NCBI GenBank assembly: GCA_963402885.1
Contig: OY727103.1
Coordinates: 4,626,501-4,690,500 of the forward strand
Source: Antedon bifida
Lineage: Eukaryota; Echinodermata; Crinoidea; Comatulida; Antedonidae
DNA: 64,000 bases
Reading direction: 5' to 3'
Shown: piece by piece, positions 48,401 to 53,001 of the stretch
How the letters are laid out: the number at the start of each line of letters is the position of its first letter
Numbering within the stretch: the stretch's first letter is position 1
The notes under the pieces: generated by a model
The model's database searches: none
What the model was told of the DNA's origin: nothing
Seen by the model: the letters and a program-made list of their open reading frames with translations, nothing else
Program-made: the position numbers and the translations under genes

Positions 48401-50244
48401 CCGTGATGAGGTACAGCAAATGGACTGACATCCAGACATGCGTCTGCCATTATGATGCCGGATCTAGCCAGTGCGATTGTTGCGTGGTCGGTGCTCATAA
48501 GTGTGAAAACGGGAAGCATACTGTGTGTGTCAGTGACCCCAGTGACTGCCCAGTTCCAGGTAAGTTTGGGAATAATTGAGAGGCTGAATTATATTTAATG
48601 CGTTACTTCCAAAGGAAAGACATTATCAACTGTAAATACAAAGATAAATTAGATAATTTCCCTCTTCCTTGGATAAATAAGAAATATAAAATTTACCAGG
48701 AACGATATCAAAAGACAGAAAGATCCGTCGCTTAAAAGGCGTCAAACCTCAGCATTATTAAGAACACTACTTACACAAAGTTTACCAATTCAAAACACAT
48801 TTCAATTAGTTTCTAGTTCTAGTTTCCATGACCTAGAGGATCGTAATCGTGTAGCAGATTAGATACCGTATAGTGCACCAAGTCCTTCCAGGAAATCAGT
48901 AGTTGTACTCATCATGATACGATACACAGGCATAAGCCATATCTCCAAGTGGGGTCTATCTCATCTCCGGGCTGGAGGGGTTTGCTGGATGGCCGTTATT
49001 GGTTCTCCTGAACCAACACCCTTGTAGTATCAACTGGGTGTCCAACCACCCTCCACACCATACTCCTAAAGTAGTTGGTAGGGTACCGGTTTAATCGCCG
49101 GCGGCGTATTGGATTACAGGTTTCCAGGTCTCCTGAACTGACCTATTAGTTTGAACTATCTCATAAAGACAAACTTTGCCCTGGTTTTCATTTCGGGTCT
49201 ATTATACTTCCTGGTTTGGTTCCTGCCGTCCGTGTGGCTCTTTTCTATCATATCAACTGTCTACTCAATATACTGAGCTAACGATGTGTTGTTTAATTTC
49301 GACAGATTATTACGATCGGGGTTTTGTCATAACTAAGAAGTTAGACGATCCGGCTAATGACGTCATTTTTGCTTGTAACCCTTCATTTGGACGTCTATCA
49401 GACAAGATTGTTCCATCCTGCTATGTACAAGATAATCCACCAGATGGAAGCTGGAAAGGTAAAAAAATGAGACTTGGTTTCATAATGTCGTTCAAAGAAT
49501 AGCACTGTCCTGGATAGCACAGGACACTCAGCACTTCCCAGGGAAGAGTGAAATTGTAAGTTTACTCTTCCCTGTTCCTCCTTCTTTAACGGTCAAAGGT
49601 GAACTGACTAGGATTATAAGTACATCGTCCATATAAACAATATTCCGTGACTGACGATTCTAAACATCCCCCGGTACTATTATTAACATATACATATTTT
49701 TTTTAATAGCTCTTCCAATGAACCTGCATAACGTCATTGGATCTGACCAACTCACAGGACATATCTATGGCATTCACATGGACATGAGCAGTTACATGCG
49801 CAGTAAGGATCATGGTGCAACGTGGGAGTTTATCAGCAAAGACGCATGGGACTCGATCACAAAAAGTTTGCCGGACTTCAAGACGGCTGGAACTAGTGAA
49901 GATAACTGGTTGTGTGAGTTATTTTATATCTTTATTTAGTTCCCACAAAGTTCTCATCTGAACCGTCGCTTCTGATTGGTTAAACTTTGCTTCCTAATGT
50001 ATGAAATCTTAAATAATTACACTACAGTAAACACTTAAGTGCGACAATCTTAAATTGTAACAATTGTAACATTGTGGGGCTGTCCGTTAAATAGAACCAT
50101 TGAATGGAACGAAATAATCAATTATACGTTATACGAACAAATTAACTGGCAACGATTACATAACTCATTTCTATCTCTTCAACAGATGATGACAATGGTC
50201 TGAAGTATAATGGAGATTTGAAAATGAAAAGAGACTGCTGCTAA
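402..50244 (+). CDS. Gene 1: secreted C-type-lectin-domain protein, 13 exons
   Basis: Spliced model: 402-471, 15385-15545, 44682-44750, 44890-45004, 45154-45829, 46402-46591, 46844-47045, 47309-47520, 47658-47871, 48371-48559, 49306-49458, 49710-49913, 50186-50244. Every junction has GT/AG and the phases agree, giving 2514 nt (837 residues plus TAA). Residues 1-25 look like a signal peptide (MILSSLIVLF core). Residues about 26-494 are beta-rich with many N-glycosylation sequons (NTTG, NNSQ, NSTV, NITE, NFTT, NGSE, NATF). Residues about 496-632 form a C-type-lectin-like domain (WIGL and CYKVF present, paired cysteines). Two cysteine-containing tail segments follow and the chain ends KRDCC. No transmembrane segment follows the signal peptide, so a secreted or matrix protein is likely. 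The family of the N-terminal ectodomain is not recognised. Introns 1 and 2 are huge because of the repeat arrays and the Helentron they contain. Confidence 0.8.
1038..1257. repeat. Inverted repeat with (CCGA)n core
   Basis: Left arm 1038-1113 (TGTCGGTCAGTTGGTCGG, then TAAACACTAACTTGAG and GACTGCAGCCATGTA) is matched in reverse by 1165-1257. The arms contain CGGT/ACCG tetranucleotide runs of unequal length. A further diverged copy lies at about 51750-51885, so this is a dispersed family, possibly a MITE or foldback element. Confidence 0.7.
1493..1616. repeat. Two-copy tandem duplication of about 62 bp
   Basis: The block TTACTGTGAGTGTGGGTA...CTGTTAGATATAA...ATAAACT occurs twice in a row with small differences, the second copy starting near 1553. 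Confidence 0.65.
2130..2172. repeat. Perfect 16-bp-stem hairpin
   Basis: GACCTAGATGGTACGC at 2130-2145 and its exact reverse complement at 2157-2172 flank an 11-base loop rich in GAGCGAAGCAA. It sits directly before the 43-bp minisatellite and may be a terminus of a mobile element. Confidence 0.7.
2180..2460. repeat. 43-bp minisatellite
   Basis: Tandem repeats built from TTAATAGTCACATA, GTTTTACTAGTCA and GAGTTTTACTAG blocks. Two successive copies around 2343-2430 are nearly identical with a 43-base period; the flanking copies are degenerate. Confidence 0.75.
2912..3219. mobile_element. MITE, about 308 bp
   Basis: Terminal inverted repeats of about 40 bp, differing at one base, start AAGGCCCATTTACACTAGGA and continue through ACGATAACGATCGACGATAA. 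The right copy ends at 3219. The interior is AT-rich and non-coding. No clear target-site duplication is visible, so the superfamily is left open. Confidence 0.75.
4145..5672 (-). repeat. Family A unit 1
   Basis: This is the last unit in element orientation; its CTAG end abuts unique intron sequence at 4144. It is nearly identical to units 2 and 3. Confidence 0.8.
5673..7192 (-). repeat. Family A unit 2
   Basis: 1520 bp, nearly identical to units 1 and 3 over its whole length. The junction with unit 3 is a GAAGAATAATAATAAC tract. Confidence 0.8.
7193..8710 (-). repeat. Family A unit 3
   Basis: 1518 bp. It shares single-base variants (for example CTTTTCTACAATTAATG near 8137) with the second half of unit 5. 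Confidence 0.8.
8711..10260 (-). repeat. Family A unit 4 (diverged)
   Basis: 1550 bp. It is more diverged from units 1-3, especially after 9600, where CpG-rich variants appear. Its first half matches the first half of unit 5. Confidence 0.8.
10261..11965 (-). repeat. Family A unit 5 (mosaic)
   Basis: The part up to about 10925 follows unit 4 variants and the part after about 10960 follows unit 3 variants, so the unit is chimeric. Three 55-bp 5'-end modules are added at 11788-11952. Confidence 0.8.
11788..11952 (-). repeat. Three stacked family A 5'-end modules (55 bp each)
   Basis: Each 55-bp repeat holds an inverted repeat, AGGTGATCATTT and AAATGATCACCT around a short TATTC spacer, then an ATAAAGATT tract. 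On the minus strand the order is hairpin, TTGTTATTGTATGAAATC, ATTA. These match the 5' terminus of the plus-strand copy at 15752. Confidence 0.8.
11966..13494 (-). repeat. Family A unit 6
   Basis: 1529 bp, forming a subfamily with unit 7 (shared variants throughout, e.g. GTAGAAGCGCTGTGCGCGCT) distinct from units 1-3. Confidence 0.8.
13495..15016 (-). repeat. Family A unit 7
   Basis: About 1522 bp. This is the first unit in element orientation; its upstream side joins the three 5' modules at 15017-15183. Confidence 0.8.
15017..15183 (-). repeat. Three stacked 5'-end modules capping the family A array
   Basis: Three copies of the 55-bp hairpin module. In the first copy the palindrome is perfect over 32 bases (15040-15071) because its spacer is GAATTC-like. 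On the minus strand they are preceded by GAAAATAATT, the same sequence that precedes the plus-strand module at 15754. Confidence 0.8.
15385..15545 (+). CDS. Gene 1 exon 2
   Basis: Acceptor TTGTTTCAG and donor GTAGCG. It encodes APAEAVEMEASATVEDST and onward through TAENME. It is 92% identical (124 of 135 bases counted by eye) to gene 3 exon 62453-62598. It lies about 200 bp from each of two divergently oriented repeat arrays. Confidence 0.85.
15752..15940 (+). repeat. Three different 5'-end modules stacked in tandem
   Basis: In order: a family A module (AGGTGATCATTT at 15754, AAATGATCACCT at 15772), a B1 module (GGTTATCCGC at 15809, then GTTGC and GATAACC) and a B2 module (AGTTATCCGC at 15894, GCGGATAACT at 15909). 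The A and B1 modules share the trailing motif TTGTTATTGTATGAAATC / TTGTGATTGTACGAAATC, so they are homologous termini with different hairpin arms. Confidence 0.8.
15941..17482 (+). repeat. Family B unit 1
   Basis: Ends with GCGGATAACT (17442-17451), hairpin AACTCGTCA/TGACGAGTT (17452-17472) and CTAG (17479-17482). GACGTCA-like motifs recur at about 16465, 16672, 16850, 17030 and 17213. Confidence 0.75.
17483..19169 (+). repeat. Family B unit 2, with foreign insert
   Basis: Normal family B sequence to about 18834, then about 190 bp of other sequence including an LTR-like start. It resumes near 19025 and ends GCGGATAACC (19128-19137), hairpin and CTAG (19166-19169). Its last 140 bp match the end of the unit at 43171 rather than unit 1. 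Confidence 0.7.
18835..18900 (+). mobile_element. Possible LTR-like fossil fragment
   Basis: About 66 bases beginning TGTAATGG match the start of the longer copy at 22234. Treated as a small fossil; family uncertain. Confidence 0.35.
19170..19309 (+). repeat. Two stacked 5'-end modules (B' and B2)
   Basis: The B' module carries GGTTTTCCGC (19172-19181) and GCAGGAAAACC; the B2 module carries AGTTATCCGC (19252-19261) and GCGGATAACT (19267-19276). They sit immediately after the CTAG of unit 2, as a tandem insertion of element starts would. Confidence 0.75.
19310..20830 (+). repeat. Family B unit 3
   Basis: Ends GCGGATAACT (20810-20819) followed by the start of the usual hairpin, ACTCGTCAC. It then breaks directly into the second half of a B2 5' module (ACGGATAACTCC), so the 3' and 5' ends are fused by a short deletion. 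Confidence 0.75.
20833..22233 (+). repeat. Family B unit 4, truncated
   Basis: Closely resembles unit 3, but its last 250 bp and 3' hairpin are missing where the LTR-like block begins at 22234. Confidence 0.7.
22234..22604 (+). mobile_element. Possible solo-LTR-like fossil
   Basis: About 371 bases from TGTAACGG to CCTGACA with an internal AATAAAAG signal. The start is shared with 18835-18900, showing a repeated element. No target-site duplication is evident, so the assignment as an LTR relic is tentative. Confidence 0.35.
22672..23400 (+). repeat. Old family B fragments
   Basis: 22672-23060 matches the last third of family B (GACGTCATCATATGGCCA through the TCTTCAGGTCATAATG block). 23120-23375 matches an earlier part more weakly (TGACGTCATCTGGCCA). 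Both are clearly more diverged than the main array. Confidence 0.6.
23401..24735. other. Intron 2 of gene 1, unassigned stretch
   Basis: AT-rich DNA without a credible reading frame. One imperfect hairpin (GAGATCTTTTCCA / TGGAAAAAGATCTC, about 24472-24515) is the only structure noticed. It may include the 3' flank of the Helentron relic. Confidence 0.45.
24740..25300 (-). pseudogene. Relic of a Helentron endonuclease 3' end, interrupted by a SINE
   Basis: 24740-24870 and 25216-25300 together align with 25515-25730 of the intact Helentron. On the minus strand 25216-25300 translates to NNVMSENGYPEHVLLH, against NNLMTESGYQQHV in the intact copy. The part near 24770 matches the last codons around the stop. 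The two parts are separated by a 5S-headed SINE. This is an older copy of the same or a sister Helentron lying just beyond the 3' end of the intact one. Confidence 0.75.
24875..25215 (+). mobile_element. Composite SINE: 5S rRNA head plus tRNA-like unit
   Basis: 24875-24985 is recognisably 5S rRNA (GTACGGCCAT; CCGAAGTTAAGCAACGTTGG; GGATGGGAGACCG; ends GGCGGGTGC). It is followed at about 24986-25060 by a tRNA-like stretch with an A-box-like TGGTGTAATGGT and a B-box-like GGGTTCGAGG. Then comes TTAGGCAAGATGATTTACTC, resembling the conserved central block of several invertebrate and fish SINEs. 5S-headed elements are SINE3-class. It is embedded in the Helentron relic, so it inserted after that copy decayed or landed. 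It is not a functional 5S gene: substituted positions and no terminator at the right place. Confidence 0.75.
25533..34754 (-). CDS. Helentron Rep/helicase/endonuclease polyprotein, 3073 aa
   Basis: Rolling-circle transposase. Approximate residues: hydrophobic segment 9-33; PHD finger 118-170 (CGLCNIEY, CDCCSKFYHVTC, WICSMCG); a cysteine-protease-like domain 510-690 (GKQCVANSLVAI, later FDPHARD) resembling herpesvirus tegument deubiquitinases (C76); OTU protease 835-985 (GDGNCFYRA and NVHFNVV); basic 18-residue repeats about 1200-1340; cysteine-rich DUF6570-like region about 1380-1480; Helitron-like N and HUH Rep about 1670-2090 (RGSPHVHMLVW near 1882, YVIGYMSK near 2076); Pif1-like helicase 2385-2825 (GGAGTGKS near 2429, VIIDEIS, GDFYQLPPV, VHKVQGMT, YVALSRV); AP-endonuclease-like domain 2855-3073 (LTETWL, MGDFNEN, IDHVYS). 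There is no stop over 9.2 kb, so the copy is young or selected. Start: first ATG; a second in-frame ATG lies 7 codons on. Confidence 0.92.
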   Translation of the reverse strand: MTCLLYIMDTQLITVVVTMLFLMLLLMMWCLCKNHTDVTSKEYNNDNTPGNVNNSIIYTTEVTDVPDQCCLSTNVKDVSTLTMDKKDPRNDICEFIKEIVDDIVNVSSCTAAASEFKKCGLCNIEYTADENYVSCDCCSKFYHVTCVRQMFEGKLCDSRVIWICSMCGNSNFANNMLGEIGITCHFNRYMILEHDESNANFKEFTQNERNWKSNQRNITKTNTNSQCQQTESENLLGREWIKVKSRKSTNNRKKGNKKRGNKNRRKRVINGIIIEVGVTYIGKAVKDFYEKRNKKLNKNVDRENSQRILDEKVSVDVNSPTSDALEMKTITNTIQQLSGGGFNIKQARKKGRFVKRSKKKESQEKNENNKMEEDISKNIISDHLGNDDNSKKKCNEDNVYTAASDEPKSNSKLYQLRLDSSCDVTDHEVLIIDAEETKISNGTIKQNTRPRNEFKQYDINDDNSVDVKESTNACKISNDDTKDVASFKEYNSVVNPCNNNKTIAQGNFNQGNPRFGFARGKQCVANSLVAILYSTKRNGNEFYKNDLDTILTLGNELYYYIQKDSTMDEDLLMISELPTKLDMLDSTFVISPKESVFGIIDGNLEMMAEYGALSLNQALEQELHQHDACFMNFNRSTFAIIKRVNGFLIFDPHARDRVGCVSEHGKSILLYSTSWQGVYSYCLKLARSMNCNLHDTKFELTGVNVQNESMFLCSSSSVTLDDNCEQNNSENCDVDAPGTSSQFKCSKTLPDKNIDSTIKDNKHSNKKDDVSTSKGCQTDDEIEIVNVQYGERPDKNFKFIPILEAQRKSMCHKVGINCEHTGRNGGINRASHIGHPCQIKNITGDGNCFYRAISYIISGTENNHLILRKAIGNHLLETDDLFSSTLSFEYRTVMEYVIKKRVMDNGTWASNTEISAMANLLNTDIYSFNDQLLTWQMFSAKNPGKINEVTTDNGMYILYTRNVHFNVVESVDVNLNYVPETIKIVDCDDVDSSSEISVDPGVMKNNLTKHNNTRKRKEISHEILEDAIGPKQKRSKNVEGSCSNKIKTIRDNKTTTERNKRLENKWRMRIKRSNDSTTKEEKHNKAEVQRKKYQNDPVYREEKIRKVKEAQRIKYADDIYKFSKRKENRERQQKAYRCEPNYNLKVRSEIKLNDNINLDYRTTKKAKSVQYYRLNERFRQNLKEKRKNRYHTDLIFRQNFKHNNKQNMAQKYRNNLQFRQNLSQKLASKYRNNSKFRQNLSQKLASKYHNNSTFRQNLSQKLASKYRNNSTFRQNLSQKLAAKYRNNSTFRQNLKIKYRSILKKALGEKYRIDLKFRQSCKQRFNDKYQGDPKFKKNCNQKFTEKYHGDSLFRKNVVQKNMRHRKIWIAKKRNFEFVLQNFRESTSHGPEYVCCVCFKMLFKNQVVKCTKAKYEYRTCINEKYLHICNNECNNPCQFTKSPRCKLWICFTCHKKLLKGKVPAEANSNNLELQDIPPELNCLNNLEQHLIGLNIPFMKLMNLPKGGQHGIHGPVVCVPSNTIETVKILPRPEADDQLISVKLKRKLSYKGYYKYKFVNTANVIEALEYLQDHNKWYFDVAIDQNWHNYLSKENIESTTTNQQTCVENNEEEDEEDRLCGVAFDTSLQPVDRRQNLVDEYFRDIICCAPCENNSPIALLSNENNEAKSFPVLFPTGQPTFHDTRDVKITLGRYLHNRLMHVDNRFAKNTEFIFYAQSIYELQQILSSISIALRKGSSKKDDFSKVTVSDLKNINKIEEILKSDKGYKFLKQIRGTPPYWQATQKDVLAMVRQIGKPTFFLSFSSADFRWKEIMTTLLSQTGDQRNIDDLEWADKCNLLKSNPVTVARMFDKRFHTFLKKVILSEAQPIGKVTDYFYRIEFQMRGSPHVHMLVWVENAPVFNEDEDKKVIEFIDKYISCCVPRQFVDSEMNEIVTSVQIHSKRHSKSCKKKGTNCRFNFPRQPSEKTFVMRPAIVDKNNDDDNDDGDANKQAQELLTSVKNALTNEETYQSAKELFQSLNITQSAYEDANNCITTEEKIVLKRNPQDVWVNQYNPSLLRAWNANMDIQYITSVYACVTYVIGYMSKSEREMGLLLSHAASEVKEGNENARQSLSKLGHVYMNNREVSAQESVYRVCGLRLKESSRKVEFIPVGPNPVRMSLPLSVIKNKVDDNQSAWLPNKLDKYKARPNSSEFNTMCLATFCSYYRILSTSEMKGNVQRKNVFQLQKKLGFIQKRTRTDNAIIRYPRFPMNTASEKYFMSILQLFLPFRTDKQLKPSKFQTYQEFYELGSVKLCGSKLEKVNVIVDKNMEKYDKTADAIKHAEGVLAKFGPQEDAWGLLCPESEKERLENPKPNVDVDDEENEFFVPDFGLKKNETSTIECNSSNISRPELNKMIRSLNEQQKQIFYKTRQWCLDKVNGKQPESFYTFITGGAGTGKSHLVNCIYNEATRILGKMLENPDDMSILKLAPTGIAAYNIKGHTIHSALSIPIHISLPYQPLGEEKISALRNQLGQLQIVIIDEISMVNQKLLWYIHGRLRQIKQVRNDSAFGNISIIAVGDFYQLPPVRGTSLYKNTLENSLWVNNFKKVQLDEIMRQKEDKEFAVLLNKLRTKERNDCLSDKDLSVLKSCETGEQCEDAVHIYPCNKQVNEWNKKMLHKICLDIICIEAEDTLVNSKKQDKLCDKPRKSCQTNLLNYLWIALNARVMLIKNVDVKKGLTNGCMGHVEDIIKPSQNAKPISIKVKFDNNDIGIQAIEMFQESIGKKYSRKQFPLKLAYACTVHKVQGMTMNKALVCLKNTFAPGQAYVALSRVTSISGLTIEHVNSKLIYCDPHIKEYLNKMNSYIQCDKEVNDSGSEFSIMLHNIQGLKQHFADLQCNDLFMNSTTICLTETWLNKDDDFFDFSIEPYKFYHQARYDSYSNKNDFTLKLKNQAHGGVAVYTKNKFSSRLDIGINDIEVISFLITCPISVAVSVIYRPPNYDIKQFCQNLRKLLKRLHKVSTKCIIMGDFNENLFKQPSKVNNLMTESGYQQHVTSSTTESNTLIDHVYSKGLDSMQAHVIPIYYSYHEAIQIKFGL
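30790..31150 (-). repeat. 54-bp coding repeats inside the Helentron frame
   Basis: Four nearly identical 54-bp copies encode the 18-residue unit KLASKYRNNSTFRQNLSQ, flanked by diverged relatives (QKYRNNLQFRQNLSQ, EKYHGDSLFRKN). They form a basic region upstream of the zinc-binding segment. High copy similarity at DNA level suggests recent expansion. Confidence 0.8.
34834..35225. repeat. 21-bp minisatellite upstream of the Helentron frame
   Basis: Tandem TTCTGAAAATTAGTTTTCTTG units, about a dozen nearly identical. They are preceded by diverged TTCTAAAAATTAGTTCACTG versions nearest the reading frame. Minisatellites near the 5' end are common in Helentrons. Confidence 0.9.
35226..35520. repeat. 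14-bp minisatellite
   Basis: About 20 copies of TTCACTTTTCTATG with occasional TTTG or extra T variants. Because 14 is not a multiple of three and the unit lacks stops, three overlapping open frames appear by chance. Confidence 0.9.
35521..38857. repeat. Intron 2: diverged local duplications
   Basis: Non-coding. A block with GGAATTGGTA, TTTGCAA and CTGCAAGGGAAAAA...ACAGAATAATAAG followed by AAATACAATGCACCAG occurs at about 36340-36590 and 38040-38275, with a partial copy at 37225-37340. A second motif, ATTTCAACCACAAGTGG, recurs near 38640 and 38730. No gene is evident. Confidence 0.55.
37121..37240. repeat. Two-copy 60-bp tandem repeat
   Basis: GTACCTTTCTACTGTAATCA begins at 37121 and again at 37181. 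The two 60-base copies differ at only a couple of positions. Confidence 0.85.
38858..39135. repeat. Old family A fragment between 46-bp direct repeats
   Basis: 38905-39062 resembles family A (ACAGTGTAGCATAG..., ATGATGACGTCATCAAA, GGGCACGTAAAAG). It is flanked by two copies of GCAGAGTACAAGCTA...ACAGACAGGCTA at 38858-38903 and 39090-39135. Confidence 0.6.
39203..40271. repeat. 1.07-kb near-perfect palindrome (foldback element)
   Basis: Arm 39203-39716 is repeated in reverse complement at 39736-40271, with a loop of about 19 bases. Matching blocks include GCGGGAAAAAAGTATAGG, CCCCATCCCAGG, TATATAGGGGATAGG and CTTATTTTGGGG. Differences are few and mostly A/T-run length changes. No coding content. 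Probably a foldback-type or long-TIR transposon. Confidence 0.85.
40300..41040. other. Intron 2, unassigned
   Basis: AT-rich, with AGGCCTA-type low-complexity near 40720. No gene or clear repeat was recognised before the next Helitron-like array. Confidence 0.4.
41140..41475 (+). repeat. Dispersed repeat inserted in a family B unit
   Basis: Matches 61955-62255 (TTTAAGATCACA, GTCTTTAAAC, AAGTCGATT, CATTGCGCGC, TCTGG/CCAAAAA). It replaces most of the interior of the B unit. Family not recognised. Confidence 0.65.
43172..44348 (+). repeat. Family A unit in plus orientation
   Basis: Reverse-complement match to units 1-7 over about 1.18 kb, shorter than a full unit. It starts CTTTATTTCTCTCTGTACAG and ends AATTCGTCA/TGACGAATT hairpin, then CTAG. 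Confidence 0.8.
44682..44750 (+). CDS. Gene 1 exon 3
   Basis: Phase 0 at both ends, 69 nt. Encodes LDLSPDSFIWTLTGNGNID and onward. Gene 3 has a 69-nt counterpart at 63535-63603 (FDMSADPFIWTLTGNGN), about 72% identical by eye. Confidence 0.85.
44890..45004 (+). CDS. Gene 1 exon 4
   Basis: 115 nt, phase 0 in and phase 1 out. Encodes SGYTLDPVNNSQAELTFAS through NINSTVKG with two N-glycosylation sequons. The counterpart at 63879-63993 is also 115 nt. Confidence 0.85.
45154..45829 (+). CDS. Gene 1 exon 5 (large ectodomain exon)
   Basis: 676 nt open throughout, encoding about residues 139-363 (ADVKPGVILRVTITAEINDP...FKIAYETNSFYKG). Beta-strand-like alternation, sequons NITE, NFTT, NKTS, NGSE, and a likely disulfide pair in LSCTYSTEFCYY. 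No family recognised. Confidence 0.88.
45830..46401. other. Gene 1 intron 5
   Basis: 572 bp, AT-rich, with nothing else recognised. Confidence 0.5.
46402..46591 (+). CDS. Gene 1 exon 6
   Basis: Starts after TGTCTCTAG, joins phase 2 from exon 5, and encodes DDIILLITIWHDDDSTGKAV through GPSPVRFD, ending at GTAAGT. One sequon (NATF). Confidence 0.82.
46844..47045 (+). CDS. Gene 1 exon 7
   Basis: Encodes LGTIQIAAKPTFRVRLGID through YSDIPDVEGG, ending in phase 1. Completes the beta-rich ectodomain before the lectin-like domain. Confidence 0.82.
47309..47520 (+). CDS. Gene 1 exon 8 (first half of C-type-lectin-like domain)
   Basis: Encodes LCRPGYTPYKETCYKVF, the AKAACEADNSELVMIED helix region and the conserved KYWIGLKDAG motif. 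Ends in phase 0 before a GTTAGT donor. Confidence 0.88.
47658..47871 (+). CDS. Gene 1 exon 9 (second half of C-type-lectin-like domain)
   Basis: Encodes FMWTDGSSTSYTKWLPDRPG, DCGAAAFVDV and GDWDIMDCTAVLPAICEY. The positions of the usual EPN/QPD and WND calcium and sugar ligands read LPDRPG and WDIMDC, so classical calcium-dependent sugar binding is doubtful. Confidence 0.88.
48371..48559 (+). CDS. Gene 1 exon 10 (cysteine-rich segment)
   Basis: Encodes SKWTDIQTCVCHYDAGSSQC, DCCVVGAHKC and TVCVSDPSDCPVPG, with nine cysteines in about 63 residues. A compact disulfide-bonded module; family not recognised. Confidence 0.82.
48560..49305. other. Gene 1 intron 10
   Basis: 746 bp, no repeat or gene recognised. 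Confidence 0.5.
49306..49458 (+). CDS. Gene 1 exon 11
   Basis: Encodes DYYDRGFVITKKLDDPANDV through PSCYVQDNPPDGSWK, phase 1 both sides. Confidence 0.8.
49710..49913 (+). CDS. Gene 1 exon 12
   Basis: Encodes ALPMNLHNVIGSDQLTGHIY through GTSEDNWL. The phrasing SSYMRSKDHGATWEFIS resembles BNR/sialidase-like or sortilin-type repeats (S-x-D-x-G-x-x-W). Such a blade is inferred only from that motif. Confidence 0.8.
50186..50244 (+). CDS. Gene 1 exon 13 (last exon)
   Basis: Encodes YDDNGLKYNGDLKMKRDCC then TAA at 50242-50244. A terminal Cys-Cys suggests disulfide-linked assembly. Confidence 0.8.
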
Positions 50245-51419
50245 ATCATGATATTTTAGCGGCCCGACTCTAAGTTATTAATCAACTTTCGCAAATATTA
50301 TGCAAATTAGATTCCGTCCTATTGTAGTTTTGACATTTTTTTCTAAAATTCTATTTTGGAATTTATATAGAACATATTTTCAATTTTCAATTCATATTTA
50401 ATTGTTTTGATTGTAATATTCATGATATTTGCATTGATTATTTAAATATCATATTAAAAATACATAACATTCCAGAAATTAATTGTAAACGAATTACCTT
50501 GAACATTTTTCTGTCTGTGTTTTGAAAGTATTTAACCCTTTTTTTGCAATTATTAAATTACGCAATATTTGTCAAAATTCAATATTTTTTAACAAAAACG
50601 TGAGTAAACAATTATTGAATGTTCTTAAATAGTTTGAATGTCTTGGCGTACCGTAATATAACATTAATGGCGATTCGGCCTAATAATAATAAAATATGTT
50701 TTTGTCACGCATGACGTTTCATAGATACGCAAAAGCTTGTTTTGAAAAATCAAAATGCCCGGGCCACTGGTGGCGCTACGTAAAATTAATAAGAATTATA
50801 TCAATTTCGAATATTTATAGCTAGATTTTTTACGTACTTAATAGTTATTAATATTGTAATGACAGAACAGCTATTGTTATTTACCGTACCTATTAGGGGA
50901 CACTTTCCCGTGAAACGAAAAAGAGGAAATATGTTTTAACACTACGACCAACCCCCGACACCCATTTTAAGGGGAACATTTGTTGGGTCCCCTGAAGGTG
51001 TCCCCTCATTATGGGTTCTACTGTATTTAATTTATCCAATTTGCACGCGATTAAACTGTTTTTACAATTGTAATTGCACTATATCGTTTTAACTAAAGTA
51101 TATTGTTTTTGATATTGTATAATATTGCATAACATTCGAATGAAATGGTTATCAGTGTAACCACCCTGGTGTAACAGACCAAGGTATTTTTTATTCTAAA
51201 CAGTTAAACACCAAGATGATCCATACATAGTTTCATTATTGCGCATGAGCGTATTAAACATAATCTGTATCAGACTGTATCCTTGTACAAACACCATTGC
51301 TGGTTATGATGTAGTGAATTGAAGGAGATGATTATTGATTATGCACTGTAACCAAGGAGGAAGCCTGATTGTTTATTTTAACAGTATCTTAGTTACGATG
51401 TAAACTTAATATAACGCTT

Positions 51420-51750
51420 AAATAAAGTTGTCGAAAAAAACAGTCATTGTAGGCGTATTTTCATATTATATACATACATAATACACATACATGCGCGTAC
51501 ATATTTTATTCTTTAACAACAACAAAAACCGACATGGCTATAAAAACATGAAGCTGTAGATGTTTTTGTTAGCGAACACCATAAAACATATTTTAATACG
51601 TCGCCTAAAGTGATATATTGTTATTAAAAATAAACAATAAAGTTGTCGAAAAAACAGTTATTTTAGGTGTATTTTCAAATTATGTACATAAATAATACAT
51701 AATACATACATGCCCGTACATATTTTATTATATAGCAAAAAAACTGACAT
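51420..51750. repeat. Two-copy duplication of about 210 bp spacing
   Basis: AATAAAGTTGTCGAAAAAA...TGTATTTTC...CGTACATATTTTATT...GACATGGCTATAAA occurs at about 51421 and again at about 51638. The CGTACATATTTTATT block also appears near 53170 and 53408. Confidence 0.7.
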
Positions 51751-51885
51751 GGCTATAAACAAGGCCATATACATGGCTGCAGTCGCGTTCTCAAATTTGA
51801 GTTAGTGTTTACTGACCAACCGACCGACATAATGAGCTCGTTTGCACGCGACTAAAAACATGAATCTGTAACGTAAGCTAACGTT
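51750..51885 (-). repeat. Copy of the (CCGA) repeat family
   Basis: GGCCATATACATGGCTGCAG, GAGTTAGTGTTTACTGACC, ACCGACCGACAT and GCACGCGACTAAAAACATG match, in reverse, the family seen at 1000-1260. Confidence 0.65.
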
Positions 51886-53001
51886 ATAAAAAGTATTACG
51901 TGGCAAAAGGCAGAGAGAGCGACAGAGGGCGTGTTATTTAATACTTCCGTCCATAAAGTTCTATCTACACTATCAAACTTTATGTGACGTGCCCATATAT
52001 GGACATGATGATCTCATATCCCTATAATGATTGGGAATATCATTACTATATTTGGGCACATCACAATTTGTTGTCAAACTAGTTTTATAGTGTTGACAGA
52101 GTGTTGACAAAGATTATATTAAGCTTTTATGACGTCACCGATATATCGATTTTCCTGACAATCAATATGCATGTTCTGTTTGCATATAAGTGCGATGCAA
52201 ATGATTTGACCAATGACGACGCGTGGATTCGAAATACCATCTCAGACTATTGATCTGGGGATCGAAAATTGTATTTCTCGAGTAAGTTTCCGAGTCGACA
52301 AAAAGCAATATGGAGACGTACCGTGGAGAAAGAGATTAGGCTGGAGATCATGGAATGAAGCTAAAGCAAAAGCTAGAAAAAGAACTGCGTAAGCTCAAGC
52401 TTTGCCCGAAATATTAATGTCAAAAGCAATAATTGAAATTTTATTTTTGCTGCTTATATGGTTAATAAAAGATAAAACTTTCATGCAGTATCAAAACCGA
52501 TGCTTTTTTGTAGAAAAAAATTACGAATTTAGCGAATTTATCAAAACTGTTGTTTTTTGCTCATTTTGAAATTTCATGGTTTCGCCTAGTTTCCATGGTA
52601 ACAATACACTATTAAAATTTAACAAATATAAAATTATTAGTGGATTTATATAATTTAGGATGTCTTTTTTTCTAGTTTGGATTGCCGCATTTACCATTTT
52701 GGACTTTTGGCACACTTTGAATTAATTCTGGCCCATTGTGCATCGTCACGTGATTCCTTAATCTGGTATTGAATTTTGTTAACGTAGCGAATTATTTTCA
52801 TTGCTTACACATTTTAGGATATTTTTGTTGTCTTCTAAAAAGTGTTTAATGCGGCCCGCTTAATAAAGTATGATCATGATGCATCAAAACTCTAAGCTCT
52901 AATCTTATCTAGTATAATGTAAGTTTATTAAGTTATTCATTCTGTATTTTTTGAAGACAATAAAATACTATTAAAGTTTACTTGTGTGTGTTATCAATAC
53001 A